From assembly GCA_002205965.3 (NCBI GenBank), contig NADL03000641.1:682001-746000 (forward strand): a stretch of 64,000 nt of DNA. The letters run 5' to 3'. The DNA comes from Kappaphycus alvarezii. Taxonomy: Eukaryota > Rhodophyta > Florideophyceae > Gigartinales > Solieriaceae. The notes under the pieces were generated by a model. That model saw only the letters and a program-made list of their open reading frames with translations. It searched no databases and was not told the DNA's origin. How positions within the stretch are numbered: the first letter of the stretch is position 1; each line of letters opens with the position of its first letter. Both the position numbers and the translations under genes were made by a program. Positions 1-11,699 of this stretch are shown piece by piece.

Positions 1-3000
1 GTTTCTTGGTCAGTTCTGTGCTGCAGGCTAAGAGGGGATGTTCGCGTCCGCAACTTTACTATGCAAGATATAACAAAAGCATTAATTGATATCTTTGCTT
101 TCCGCTTTCTATAGAATCAACAATCAAGTTAATCAACAAATTCCATCACTGTAAATATTGAATGAATTGGCCAGCAGTTGGCAGCAGCAAGTTCATGTCA
201 ACGCACTTAAGGGATAGTCATTGAGGTAGGCAACAGTGATCATAGTACGGCTGTGTACACCAACTCCCTTTCTTCACCCTTCTGTGGCTAGTTCTAACTA
301 TTTCTCTGGTATAGAATATTAATAGTAAGCGACTAAAATCATCATCGACATCATTATTTCGGCGTCCCGTGTTTCAAAGGCCCTAATCGACTAAAAATTG
401 ACCGAGCTGCAATTCAATTACAGCAAATGGTGACTTATATGTCCTGTCAGTCGTAAAATACCAATATTGAGTCACCTAAAGTAGCCTTATTTTCTTATAA
501 GGGCCCTTTTTTCCCTTCATCTAAAAGCATGGGGGCTACAGCCCATATTAGGATTCTGAAGGGAAGTTGACAGTAAAAGCGCAAGCATAAAACGGTCGTC
601 TCATTTCAAGAAATGCGCGGGAAAATGAATTGTAGGCCACTGTTGTTGATGAAGGAGTTGAGAACAAACAATTTTTGATCCTGCGCATAAGAAGAAGGAT
701 AATATGCCTATATAGCATTGAATGTTCTACGTTCAGCCTACGGGTTTAGAAATGCATTTTGGAAATGCAGCAACTAAGCCGGTGCGCATTTTCAAGCTGT
801 AAAAAGCAGAATTTAGAGGCCAAATATCTATATATCGATGTCAGCATAGCGACGCTCATTTTTGTACCCGATCGCAGGCTGGTTTGCGAAAACATTTATG
901 TTATCAGTGGCAATATAATAAGACTTTGTAACTTCTAGTAACTTCAACCACTACTCAGGGGGTCTTAGGAGCCAAAGAAAGGCTAATTGTATGATTTGAA
1001 ATGAAAAAAATATCGTTGATGTAGGAAGTAATAGTTATGGATCAGTGAGGTCCTTATGCGTCAGAATATCAAGATATTTTGAAACAAATAACTATCTTTC
1101 AGCTCAAAATCAATTAATAGCGGAAATTACGGGCCTTCTTTTGCTACGAAATTCACTAGGAGAATATAGAAAGAGAGAAATACGCTTATTTTGTACGGGA
1201 TATTGTATATCCCGAGATTTCTTTGCCCAAAATTATACCCGCTGAAGATCCAAATTTTCAAGCCCACTGCAGGTGATTTTTTCAAGAAATTTAGTTAAAA
1301 TTTCGATAAAATGTGGCATGAAACTTCAGTAACATATATGTAACAATTTTCGGTCAAGCAAGTCCATATTGACAAGCACGAAACCTTGCAAAGGAAGAAA
1401 CATGTACTGAATTCTAGAACTCGGTATATTAGGTTAAACATTATTCAAATCTTCTTGAATATAAGCTCACTAAACTGAATTTTCCTTCCCGTCGTTTATT
1501 TTCTTCCTTTTCTGTCTCTATTGATATCAAGCTTCTTGATTTTTTCATTTCACTGAATTTTAAGCCAAAAAGTTAGTCTATTTGATTTTAATTAGTGCCT
1601 GGTCAGGATGGAAAACATTTTTTATCGGATAAAAACCGCATTGTTAGAAAAACACTGCCAAACATGATGAACCCATCCAAAAGTACTTTTCATAAACCTT
1701 TAAACCTTCTATATTATGTTATACTAGGAAAAATTACCAATCTGTATTGTCTTATGACATATATTTCATGCAAATTTTAGTAACGTTTCAGTAGTAAGTG
1801 GCACTTGACCTGACTTTATTTCGAGAGAATGATTACAAGTCTCTTCATAATATTTAACATCCCAATAATGCCAAAATGAATGAACCTGCATGTGATCTAC
1901 AATCTTTAACGAAATAAGCTAAAGATCATGTTGTTGTTGATTACAGCATCTGTCTCCACATGGAGAAGTTTTCAAGACTTAATATAGTCCACTCCCGGAC
2001 ATAAAAACTTCTTAAGTAGTAGTTATCGTGAATAAAACAAATTGGAAGAGCAATTTTGTCCTTTAGAATCATGCAGAAGAATTGGGCAAATACTAATGCC
2101 ATTAAAAAATCCTAATTTTAAAATTCCACTTCTCCACTGATTTATTTGAGATAATCTGACTTATTGGACTTATCTCAAGGTAATATTCGAATCAAAATGT
2201 TTTTTCCTGTTCCCGATATTTCGTAGTAATTTACTCACCTTATAAGTCACTATCCTAAAGATCCCTATCCTGAATATCTCAAAAGAATTGTCTATTTGGA
2301 GCGCCAAATCCAGAATAGAGAGAAGAAGATGTTCAAATATCACGGAAACGCACGAAAATAATCAACTACTAGTGAATATAAATACTTTTTTCTTCAAAGC
2401 AGGAAATGAAAATATGGTGGAGAAAAACTCTTATTTCATCTATTTTTTCTCATTACCATGATAATAAAACACAACATATTGGAAATTATTTATCCGAATC
2501 AACGTCTTCCTTTTATCCACCAATGACCGCCATTTCAATCTTTTCTTTACAAACTGCTTTGCTGTAAGGTATTGTTAAATTGAAGTTTAAATGGCATATT
2601 TATGTATCACCAGCATATAAATGCAACTAGAGAAAGATCAGAGCTAAAAGCTGTCGAAAACAGTGAATGAATTCGTCTAAATGAACATATAATATTACTT
2701 TCGTCTAGTGGACTTTTTTGCTCCAGAAAGGATAATTTTTCATTCTTTATTTATTTCGGTGCCCTTACAATAATTATACGTGCGATTGATTTTTTTCAAA
2801 TAAGAACATTAGACACCTTCTGGTAGATTGGAGTGCCATCTACAGTTTTCGATGTATTGTACGGTTTCCCAATTGGCTTGGCCAATATACGGTATCTACG
2901 CTCCGGTACAAATTTGCTGGGTACTAACCCACATATCTACCACAGTAAATTAACCCCCCATTTCATAAAAAAAGAACATTAGTATCTACTTTAATTCTTT

Positions 3001-4149
3001 TTTCTCTCTCAGGACTTTTTTAAATTTCCTTACCATTTTGGAACAAGAGACGTTTCTTCCGCACTTTCTTTTAAGATTGTGCTGTAATTTTTTTCTCATA
3101 AAAATTTCTCTCAAATAACGTAAAAGAAGAGGGAGATTGAGGGAAAGATATTAAAAAGGAAAAATTAAGAGAGAGCTCTGACGGAATGAGGAGGGAAGAA
3201 ATGTGAGGGAAGTAAATGGACACTTTCGAAAAGGGAATGAGAGACAACTAGGGGTATGGGGACATGAATAAGGCGGTTATGAAAAAAAATAAAATGTGAC
3301 AGACAAGGGTATACAGAGATTTAGGGAGTAGAAAAGGAAATAAGTAAGTAAAAGGGTAGTAAGGTTAAAGAAAAAGAGCGGATAACTTCTTTGGTCAACA
3401 GTTGGCCAACAGACGGGTGAATATGAAGATGGTTACGGCCCAGAGAATGTTCATTAGACGACCTGGAACAAAATTCATAATTTTTGAAAAAGATGAGCAA
3501 ACTGCAGTTGCTCAAAAACATGTCATAAGCTTGAGCTTAGTTGAAATTAAATTGAATCAATAAAATTCCAAAATGAAGGTTTATTATTATAGTACATTTT
3601 AGTTAAATAAAAATAACAAAAATTAAGGTAGATGGACTACTCTAGTTTTCATAAAATATTGCTTACCCTACCAGTACTCACTAGTACGTAAGTACTGTAC
3701 CATCTATATTTCAGTTGTGGCCATAATTTAAAAGGTAAAAAGTGATTTCTGATATTTTGGTTCACTTTCTAAAAGTATATTGCCCAAACAATAACTGCTT
3801 CCCGAATAAATATACCATTTACGTTCTTTGGATCAATAGTATTGATAGACTCTTTTTGATTCCAACAAATATGAAAGTATAATTTTACTTGGATTATAAA
3901 ATACATATAAATTTACAACAGAATTATATTCTGCCTAATTTTGTGAATTTTATCTAACTATATTCCGGAAATTTGTTTTTCATAGTTGTTTACTTTCCAT
4001 TTCTTTTCTTCACGTCAATTCAATAAAAATTGTCTCTATTTCCAATCCTTTTTAGTATTACCACGATCAGTAAGTGCTAGACAAACGGTGAGGGGCGGTC
4101 GGAGGTTATTCATGATGATGTAAAGGTAAGGTAGTGTGCGGGTGAGCCC
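1..4149. other. AT-rich gene-free region
   Basis: This stretch is strongly AT-rich, with stop codons dense in all frames. The longest open frames are about 60 codons and carry no recognisable motif. I see no tandem array, tRNA or transposase motif. It resembles the AT-rich compartment at 11.7-17.4 kb and is probably intergenic DNA or very old transposon debris. Confidence 0.6.
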
Positions 4150-4299
4150 ATGGAGTGGATGATGGCAGGAGTATTGCTTCAAATACATTGTTATCACAAT
4201 TCTAAAAGGGGTATGTCTTTAATAATTTTCAAGGGCTTGGTAGAAATAAAAAAGGTGAAGCGATGGTGCGGCTCTAAATTTGTATGCATTGGGGGTAAA

Positions 4300-6700
4300 A
4301 GAAATCTGCTGGCCAAAGTCGCCTCCTTTTTCGCACTCCGCTGCGGGAAACCCCCATCTGATGAATACCACGAATTGGTCACCACCCTCGCCTCCCTCGT
4401 TCTCCAGCTGACGGCTCACGCCGTATCTCGCCGTGCTTTGTCTCTCACATCACCTGATGCCTGTGTGACCCAGCTCGGTTTAGTGAACATTTAATAAAAG
4501 CGTATATTTGTTTGATAAAATATCAGAACTGGATTTGGAGGACGAATCGGGTCACTAGTCGATATTTTCTTCTCGAAAAGGAGGACAAAATCTTCATCAA
4601 ACATAAAATAGAAATGGAGTCGTACAGTGATTTTGGATCCATAAAGGAAAAGTGCTTTCAGATTTTCTTTTTGAAAGAAAAGGAAGCAGGGTTTGCTTAA
4701 AGGAGAAGCGGTCAATGATAGATCCCGATATGAAAGAAAATGAATTTGTTGGAAGGACCGATTTCGTATCGGTTATTCGCCAAGGTACCACCAACGTTCC
4801 CGGTTCTCCCCTGGGAGATAAGTCCAACTCTGAATCCGTGGTCTTGGCCGGCGTCGACCGCGTTTCGATCATCTGGGGGCGAATTGTCTCTCTCCAAGAT
4901 CCTCAACGCGTCTACCACCTCCTCCGTATTGTGCTGGCGCTTTCCGCAACATTTACCTCCTGCGATGTGCCCCGCCGAACACTACCTCTTTCCGGGCCTC
5001 TAGTTCGACTCTGAACTGCGAATGGTCTTCAAAGCCATGCTCAGCCCAAGTTCCTTGCGGGCTGAGTTCTTGTTCAGTTGCCGACAAGAAGAGGTGTACG
5101 CCTCACTTCCAAGTATCGAATCGCGGCGGTCAACTGTGCCGATTCCGTGCTCGCTAGAATTGCGTCAATTGACGGTCTCTTTTCTAGTTCACAGTTTTCC
5201 CTGGCCCCATTACTTCAAGCTCCCCTCACTACATCTTACGCGCACGCTGTCCTCCTTCCTACTCCTGAGTTCCAATCGATTTTCTGCCGTACCAGTTCGG
5301 ACCCCTCACCCAATCCTGCTCAAGTTGAATATCAGAGTGCCGTCATTGGTGCCATTATGGTTTCCCTATGCGCTTCACTTCTGCCATCTACCTCCTCTCG
5401 ATATCTTACGAAGCGCCGTCCGTCCATCGCCGCCCCTTTCAATGCCCGCTCCATCACTGCGCTCCCGCTCGACTATCTGAGGGTTCGCTGCTCTACGGAG
5501 CTCTGGCGTATAACCATTGCTCTCCCCCTCTGCACGCCTCCTTTTCTGGTACTTCCCATTACCCCTACTGTACTGCTCCTCAAATTCGTCTTGACACATG
5601 TGGACACCACGCATCCTTCCGCCCCCGTGCCTACGGTTTCACTTGGAGCCACAATCTGCTTCGGTACAGCCTCTACACCTATATGACAACCGCCTCTACA
5701 TCTGACAACCCACTTAACTGCTTCGCGGCCCATACGCGAGTGGATAGTTCCTCAAGACCTCTCCAAATCTCATGACTGTCGCCCTCGCGTCGTTCTCTAC
5801 ATGGAAGATCACCTATTCGCGCCACCTGTCCAAGGTTAAGACACTGTCAGTCGTCTCCATCCCGAACCATATCTCCGCCACAGGGGGAAGTTTTGGTTGC
5901 TTTTACTATTGGAAGATATATTCGATCTATCCTAAATTTTTCCAGGCAACCACAATCGACTCAAAAAGGTGTGCAGACACAGTAGTGGGGGAGGAACTAC
6001 GCTCCCCAAAAGAACGCCTTCAGGCCAGCTATCAAGCAGGCCGCATTGGACATGACGGCTGCTGCAGCGTGTCTCTGCATCAAAACCCTCAGAACTTTCC
6101 CGTCGTCTCCATTGTCTTCACAGCCGCGTTCCTTGCCACGTCATTTAGCACTGCACATGCATATGGGTGCCAACCTCCAAGAGTGAAGATCGACACAGGC
6201 ACGAGCCTACCTCTGGTGGAGGTCGCGACAAAAGAATGATATCTCTGCCTTGTATTTCGCGCCGCATTCAGAGAGGGCATCGGGTTGAAAGCCCTCACTC
6301 TTCTGTTGGAGGGAGCGAAAGGATTCACGAAGGCAACATCAAAAAAGCCGGTCCCTCCTCTGCTTCCCATTGCGCCAATGCCCGCCACAGTGAATCCGAC
6401 CCCACTGCTGCTCTTTTACAAGCCGAACGTACCAAAGAGGCCCGCTACCGCGCCCTATATGATGAGTTGGATATGGATTTTTATATTATGGCCTTCGATA
6501 TTTAATGTTCTGTTGGTCCCGGCACTTGAGCGGATGTTCCTCGCATCTCCGAATATATCGCCTCCGCAATGGCACCACCACGTTGCCGGACGTCATCTGC
6601 TCCTGATGCGTCTCTGTTCCCTCGTCCAGGAAAGCGCGGCGGTCGCCATCAATCGCCAGGGGCTGCACCTTATTTCGTCCTCTTCTGCTCTTTCTTTGAC
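4300..6700 (+). pseudogene. Unidentified broken coding-like region
   Basis: Base composition changes here from AT-rich to balanced or GC-rich. Open frames of 60 to 202 codons overlap on the plus strand, for example 4652-5014, 5078-5686, 5368-5775, 5772-6239 and 6167-6505. No single frame reads through. The frame at 6167-6505 ends in a charged helical stretch (around ALLQAERTKEARYRALYDEL) that looks like real protein. I recognise no family. It could be a decayed gene, a degenerate transposon body, or a gene broken by the same missing-base errors seen elsewhere in this window. The minus strand shows only shorter frames. Function unknown. Confidence 0.3.
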
Positions 6701-6809
6701 CGCTTGATAAAAAGTTTCCCTTCTCTCTCTCAGTCAGGAGTGCACATCTACATATTTCGGAAATCTATCTACACAGGAGAATTTCTGGAACTGCACGTAA
6801 AGGATTTTT

Positions 6810-8291
6810 AGTGACCTTTTCAAGCTTTGTACAGGTGTCATAACGCAGTTTAGTGGAAGGGAAACAAACATTGAAGAAAAGGAAAGGCAAACGAGATTTG
6901 CTTTGCTGACGAAAGCAAGCATATCAGCCTGTACTTGTGACTGAGCCAGGACGTCGCAGCGATACGGGTCGGCTCTGCAGGGCAGTTTGTGGGCTCGCAA
7001 GTTTCCTTTGGGCAAGGCCCCCCAGATCGCCCATCTGTGATGTCCCAGCAATTTACCTTCCTTGCCCCGACGCAAAAAATGCAACACGCCCAATGTATTC
7101 GGTGCTTTGTCGGTCAGTCGTTGTACACCCTAGATGTTGAATGAACAAATATCATCTTGCGCATCACATAGCGTTGACGGGCGACACATACTAGGTGCCC
7201 CTATCACGGGTTTATATATCGCATGGTATTCAGTAAACTGCATGTAGACATCGGTTGTCACTCTGTCCGGAGGACACGACTTTCAATGGTCAATAGTACA
7301 CTTGGAATAGCTGATTTGATTGATATTAAAGGGATGCCTGCTGGGCTTCGATATGAAGGCGCGACAAGGCGTGAGATACCGAGAAACAGAAACAGAAGCT
7401 GCTAGCGTCTTCTCGTTCTACCAGTGCTGGCTACTCAATGCGACGTTGTTTGCAAGCTGGAGGCCCCTCCATTTCACAACAGTCGGGCCCCGCGGTTTGC
7501 ACCTATGACGAAATAGTGTATTTCCAGGGACACTGTACATTTCGTCCCATGCTTCGGTCCAGCCCCCTCAAAATTTACACAGTTGACACAAGGCACCTGA
7601 GTTTCTGCTCTCATTTTCCAACCTGAAAAAGAAAAGATCTGCAGTTGACCATGTTCGCAAATAGCGTCGCTCACACATTTTCGTGATAACTACGGCGTCC
7701 ACACTATGCGTGTTTGATTAATTAAACGCAAAGGGTCTCTTTACCTGGCCCCGTAAAATTCCGATTTCGCATCCCACTGTAGATACCCCTTTTCCGCTCG
7801 TTTACATGTCCCAAACACCTGACTCGGTAACAAGAATAAAACTTGGATTGCCCTGCCTCTGTGTCTGTTGAGCGGGTCAAACGACATAGCAGCAAGGCCC
7901 ATTTCGAGCCCGATGTGTGCTCCTCCCGTCCCAAAAACAAACTTATGCCCTTCACTTGCCCACACCGGGGTTTTCCACATAATGTATTTATGAACAGTGT
8001 AATCTACTGCTCAGTGATGTGACGGATGTGGTCCATCCGGTTAGTTGCTTGCTGCACAGTCGGATCCGGCAGTGGATTCCACAGAAACTAGTTGCCGTAA
8101 ACGATCCTTCTAGCACGGAATGGCCAGAACACTGTGAGCATTGCAATAACCCTCGCAACTATGTACATAACGCGTGCCTCAGTGCAGTGCCGATCCCACA
8201 CCTGGGAACTGGGGTAACAATAACGAAATGATCCAGTTGTACTGGACACAATACACATGATTGTACACGTGTACACCACCATTTCGTAAAG
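6810..8291. other. Intergenic region upstream of the guanidino-enzyme gene
   Basis: Only short frames without motifs occur on either strand. The last part, from about 8000 to 8300, is the probable promoter region of the gene that begins at 8584. Nothing else is recognisable. Confidence 0.5.
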
Positions 8292-8299
8292 TATATAAA
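8292..8299 (+). promoter_or_regulatory. Candidate TATA box
   Basis: TATATAAA lies about 290 bases before the chosen ATG at 8584. A start of transcription some 30 bases downstream (about 8325) would give a leader of roughly 260 bases, which is pyrimidine-rich. The placement is inferred from the motif alone. Confidence 0.4.
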
Positions 8300-8583
8300 G
8301 CCCATGTGCATATCCAACTACCCCCGACTCGGACAAATCCAGGAAAGAACGTTCCGTTGTGGACTTCCTTCAGGCAAAGTCAATTTTGCCTGCTATCGCC
8401 CTGCTATCGCTTCACGACCGCTCAGTGCCCCGCATCCCGCCCTATTGCACTGCTCATTCGCTTGTTCCCCTCATCCGGTCCTCTCTGCTCATTCCCTCTC
8501 ATTCCCTCACCACTCCCCTTCCCCACCGTCCACAAGCCCGAAATCGGAGGTCCATAAACCAGCACCAACACCGAACAACATTC

Positions 8584-10200
8584 ATGTTCCGCTTCCGCCT
8601 CTTACCCCCCCGGCCCCCACTCCGCCCAAGTCGTGTAGTCCAAACACTCGCCGTAGATTCCCCGCCGCTTCGTCCGCCCCCCTCCTCTCCCGCTCCATCG
8701 ACCGCACATTCCCTTCCGCTCTCCGGTGGCGATGAATCTCGCAGTGCACGCCGCGCCTCTTTACAACGCATCTCTGCCTTTTGGCGCAACCTCACACTTC
8801 CCAAACATGCGTCGTGGTCCACACGCGATATAGCACCGGCTGCACCGGAAACGGCCGCTGTTTTTGTCGGCGTGGGATTGGAGACCAATTGGCCGGCGCT
8901 ACATGCCGCTATGGAGGGTGGCGTCTTCGGACAGGGTATCAATAAGGTAGTCGCTGTTAGGGATGTTTTTGATAGGGACAAGGAGAGGACCTGCTTGTCG
9001 GATTGGTTTGCTCTGGTTGCAGATGATGTGGTGGCAGTGGTCCGCGATGTTGTCAAGGGAGGTGTCACCACGAGGAGATTTGTGAACGAGTATGTCAAAG
9101 GTGGTAGTGGTGACGACGCGCCGTATGTGCTGGTGAAAAACGACGTTGATTTGATCGAGTATTTGCATTCCAGTGGCTTTCGTGTAGTCCCAATTGACAC
9201 AAAGCACGAATTGGATGCATTGCGAGAGGGGAAGAAAGCAGTGCCCGTGCAACAGAGTACCAATCACGTGTTGGCATGTGCGCCCACTGCATTTGAGTTT
9301 AATCACAGTGCCGCAGCAGACAATCATTTCATGAGTGGCGACCTTGGCACAGCGGGCATGGCCGGGGCGGAAAGCGTGAGGAGGAAGGTGTTGACAGAGT
9401 TTGCTGGATTGCATGCAAAGTTGGTGGATCGTGAGCAGGGCGTTGGCGCGCAGGTTCACTTGTTCACCCATGAGGATTGGCATAATACTCCTGATGCTTG
9501 CTTTCCCAACAATACGTTTTCAACGCATACCAATTTCGAAACAGACAGCGCTTGCGTGTTGGTGTTGTACCCCATGAAGGACGAGACGAGACGAAAGGAG
9601 AGGCGGTTGGTGCAGCGGTTGTTGACGTCGGGCAGGTACACACAAGTGTATGATTTGACAAGGGAGGAGGATGCGGTGAAGCCATCGTTCTTGGAAGGGA
9701 CGGGAAGTTTGGTGTTAGATCGTGTGAATAGGTTGGCATATGTTGCAGAGAGTGCGAGGTCAGATTTGAAGCTGGCGAGACAGTGGGCAAGGGTGATGGG
9801 GTACGAATTAGTAGAGTTCCAGGCGGTAGATAGAGGAGGCAGGGCAATTTACCATACTAACGTGATGATGAGTGTGGGGACGGGTGTGGCGGTGGTGTGT
9901 GGGGAGAGTATAGTGGGGGACGGAAAAGATAAGGTGTTGGGGAGTTTGAAGGATACAGGACATGAGGTGGTGGACATATCGATGGGGCAGGTGGAGCGAT
10001 TCTGTGGAAACGTGCTAGAATTGGAGAACTTCTACGGGGAGCAGGTCATGGTCATGTCGACGGGAGCGTACAACACGTTTCAGGAGGATCAGAAAGAGAA
10101 AATTTTAGAACACACCACACGCCTGGTTCATGCAGATATCTCAACCATAGAGCGCGTTGGAGGGGGCGGGGTGCGCTGTACGATCGCAGAGCTGCATTAA
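8584..10200 (+). CDS. CtlX/DDAH-like guanidino-group hydrolase (amidinotransferase superfamily)
   Basis: An intact single-exon frame of 538 residues. I chose the ATG at 8584; the frame stays open upstream to a GTG at 8359, but that part is low-complexity Pro/Ser. The C-terminal half fits the CtlX / eukaryotic DDAH-like branch of the pentein fold, which hydrolyses or transfers guanidino groups such as those of arginine, citrulline or dimethylarginine. Family marks visible are NHVLACAPTAFEFN (about residue 225), PDACFPNNTFSTH (about 306), LYPM followed by an Arg-rich ERR helix, EGTGSLVLD, the probable catalytic His in YHTN (about 424) and the probable nucleophile Cys 532 in GGGGVRCTIAE. The first 20 residues (MFRFRLLPPR start) are Arg-rich without acidic residues, suggesting organelle targeting. 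About 200 residues before the catalytic domain are extra relative to bacterial CtlX and unrecognised. The exact substrate cannot be read from sequence. Confidence 0.85.
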   Translation: MFRFRLLPPRPPLRPSRVVQTLAVDSPPLRPPPSSPAPSTAHSLPLSGGDESRSARRASLQRISAFWRNLTLPKHASWSTRDIAPAAPETAAVFVGVGLETNWPALHAAMEGGVFGQGINKVVAVRDVFDRDKERTCLSDWFALVADDVVAVVRDVVKGGVTTRRFVNEYVKGGSGDDAPYVLVKNDVDLIEYLHSSGFRVVPIDTKHELDALREGKKAVPVQQSTNHVLACAPTAFEFNHSAAADNHFMSGDLGTAGMAGAESVRRKVLTEFAGLHAKLVDREQGVGAQVHLFTHEDWHNTPDACFPNNTFSTHTNFETDSACVLVLYPMKDETRRKERRLVQRLLTSGRYTQVYDLTREEDAVKPSFLEGTGSLVLDRVNRLAYVAESARSDLKLARQWARVMGYELVEFQAVDRGGRAIYHTNVMMSVGTGVAVVCGESIVGDGKDKVLGSLKDTGHEVVDISMGQVERFCGNVLELENFYGEQVMVMSTGAYNTFQEDQKEKILEHTTRLVHADISTIERVGGGGVRCTIAELH

Positions 10201-11460
10201 ATTTCAGTTAAGATAGACGGACCAGGACGTTCGCACCAGGCACAAGAGGACAGAATGGTTCGTGATGCGCATGAGATGAATGCGTTGAGTGAGAATATAT
10301 GCGGTGCAGAATCAAATAAACCTGGTGGGATGCAACTGAATACGGTGGCATAGGTGAGGGTTACAGAGCGATTAAACACGTTGTTCGAGCACATGGTTGC
10401 TAGAGCTGAGATGGAGAGGGAAGATGGTTGGTTGCAAAACGACGTTAACTTTGACTCTCATGTGAAAAATCATGACAGCTGCAACTCGACGGTTCTGCGG
10501 CAACGGAAAGGGGAGGGGTTGACCAGGAAAAATGGTCGTTCCCAAACAGCGCGCTGCAAGAGTCCAAGTTGGAGGAAGTGATAAAGGGCATGTGTTTCAG
10601 TTAATGCTGATTGTAAAACCTGGGGCGTGGAGGGTGATGGGGATGAAGCGAGCAGGTTTGAGAGAGTTCCAGTCGTGCTCGAAAGAATTGTTTGAGGCGC
10701 TTGATAGAGGCAAAAGTTTGGTCAGCTAAGATCCGTTAGAAGATAAAGGAATGGGAAGAAGCGGGTTGGAGGTTGAGTGTGTCTATGACCGGTGGGAGAG
10801 GAGACGGTGGAGGGCGGCCCAAAGAGCGGAGAGGCGGACGGAAGTGTCAGCATGTAGCGTGCGTAGGGTATGGGTAGAATTAAGTTGGTGGGTGGCGGGT
10901 GTAGAGCTGGAGGATGGCAGGGATGGATGAAAAGGAAAGGGACATGGCAACAGTATGTTGGCATGGAGTGGAGGGCTAGATGATATGGAAGGTCATTATA
11001 AAGGTGGGGAGGTGAGTGCGTGGGGAAGGCGGCAAGGAGTGTGACATGTGGTGCGAGAGGCGGCGGTGTGACACGAGTTGGAACCGATGGTGGCTGGGTA
11101 GTGTGCTACAGCTGGAGTGACTCTCGGTTGGGGTTTTGCAAGAGAGGCAACAATTGATGCGAGTGCGAGTGGAACGTAGTGGGCGGGTAAAGTCGGGAAT
11201 GGGTTGGCGCAGCGACCGCTGTGAGGTCGGGGACATGACGCGTGAAAGCTGGTTGATGGCATGTGACATGTGATGAATTGGGTGCAGATGGAAAGTGAGG
11301 CGTAAAGCGGACGGTGATTAAGTAAGCACCTGAAAACCGTTTGGCGAATGAAACAAAGATGACAAGGTGGTGGCGTGACTAACTCCTGTCGTCCAACGAG
11401 CTGCAAAGCGTTATTTGTTACTTTAAGATGTGTCAACTGGCGGAACGTTTGGCTCCTTTG
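10201..11460. other. Purine-rich intergenic region
   Basis: Downstream of the guanidino-enzyme gene the plus strand is G- and A-rich with several short frames. A minus-strand frame at 10996-11436 is rich in His, Ser and Pro and shows no domain. It looks like composition-driven noise. A non-coding or UTR role is possible, but nothing specific is visible. Confidence 0.4.
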
Positions 11461-11462
11461 AG

Positions 11463-11502
11463 TGTACTGTACTGTACTGTGCTGTACAGTACAGTACTGT
11501 AC
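11463..11502. repeat. Palindromic TACTG/TACAG pentanucleotide repeat
   Basis: Several TACTG units run into TACAG units, so the tract is nearly self-complementary and could form a hairpin or cruciform. Related tracts occur at 11673-11692, 40421-40742, 45091-45140 and 47594-47629, always outside genes. Confidence 0.85.
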
Positions 11503-11672
11503 ATTTGGCAGTCTCGAGATTTTGAACAGGGTCTTGCAGATCTTGCCATCAAGCCTTTCTACTAATCATTGTTGAGCTTTAAATTCTAAATTCTAGTCTT
11601 TGGAGCTATTCCAGCTTGGTTTGGCTAAAGGGGGATTATGCACCAAACTTGGAAATGGGGCTGAAATACAGA

Positions 11673-11692
11673 ACTGTACTGTACTGTACAGC
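11673..11692. repeat. Short TACTG/TACAG palindromic repeat
   Basis: A second, shorter copy of the pentanucleotide palindrome seen 170 bases earlier (core ACTGTACTGTACTGTACAG). Confidence 0.8.
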
Positions 11693-11699
11693 AAAGGCC

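Noticed and set aside
8499-9263. Minus-strand frame of 254 codons
   Set aside because: Antisense shadow of the guanidino-enzyme gene; Ser/Thr/Pro-rich with no domain.
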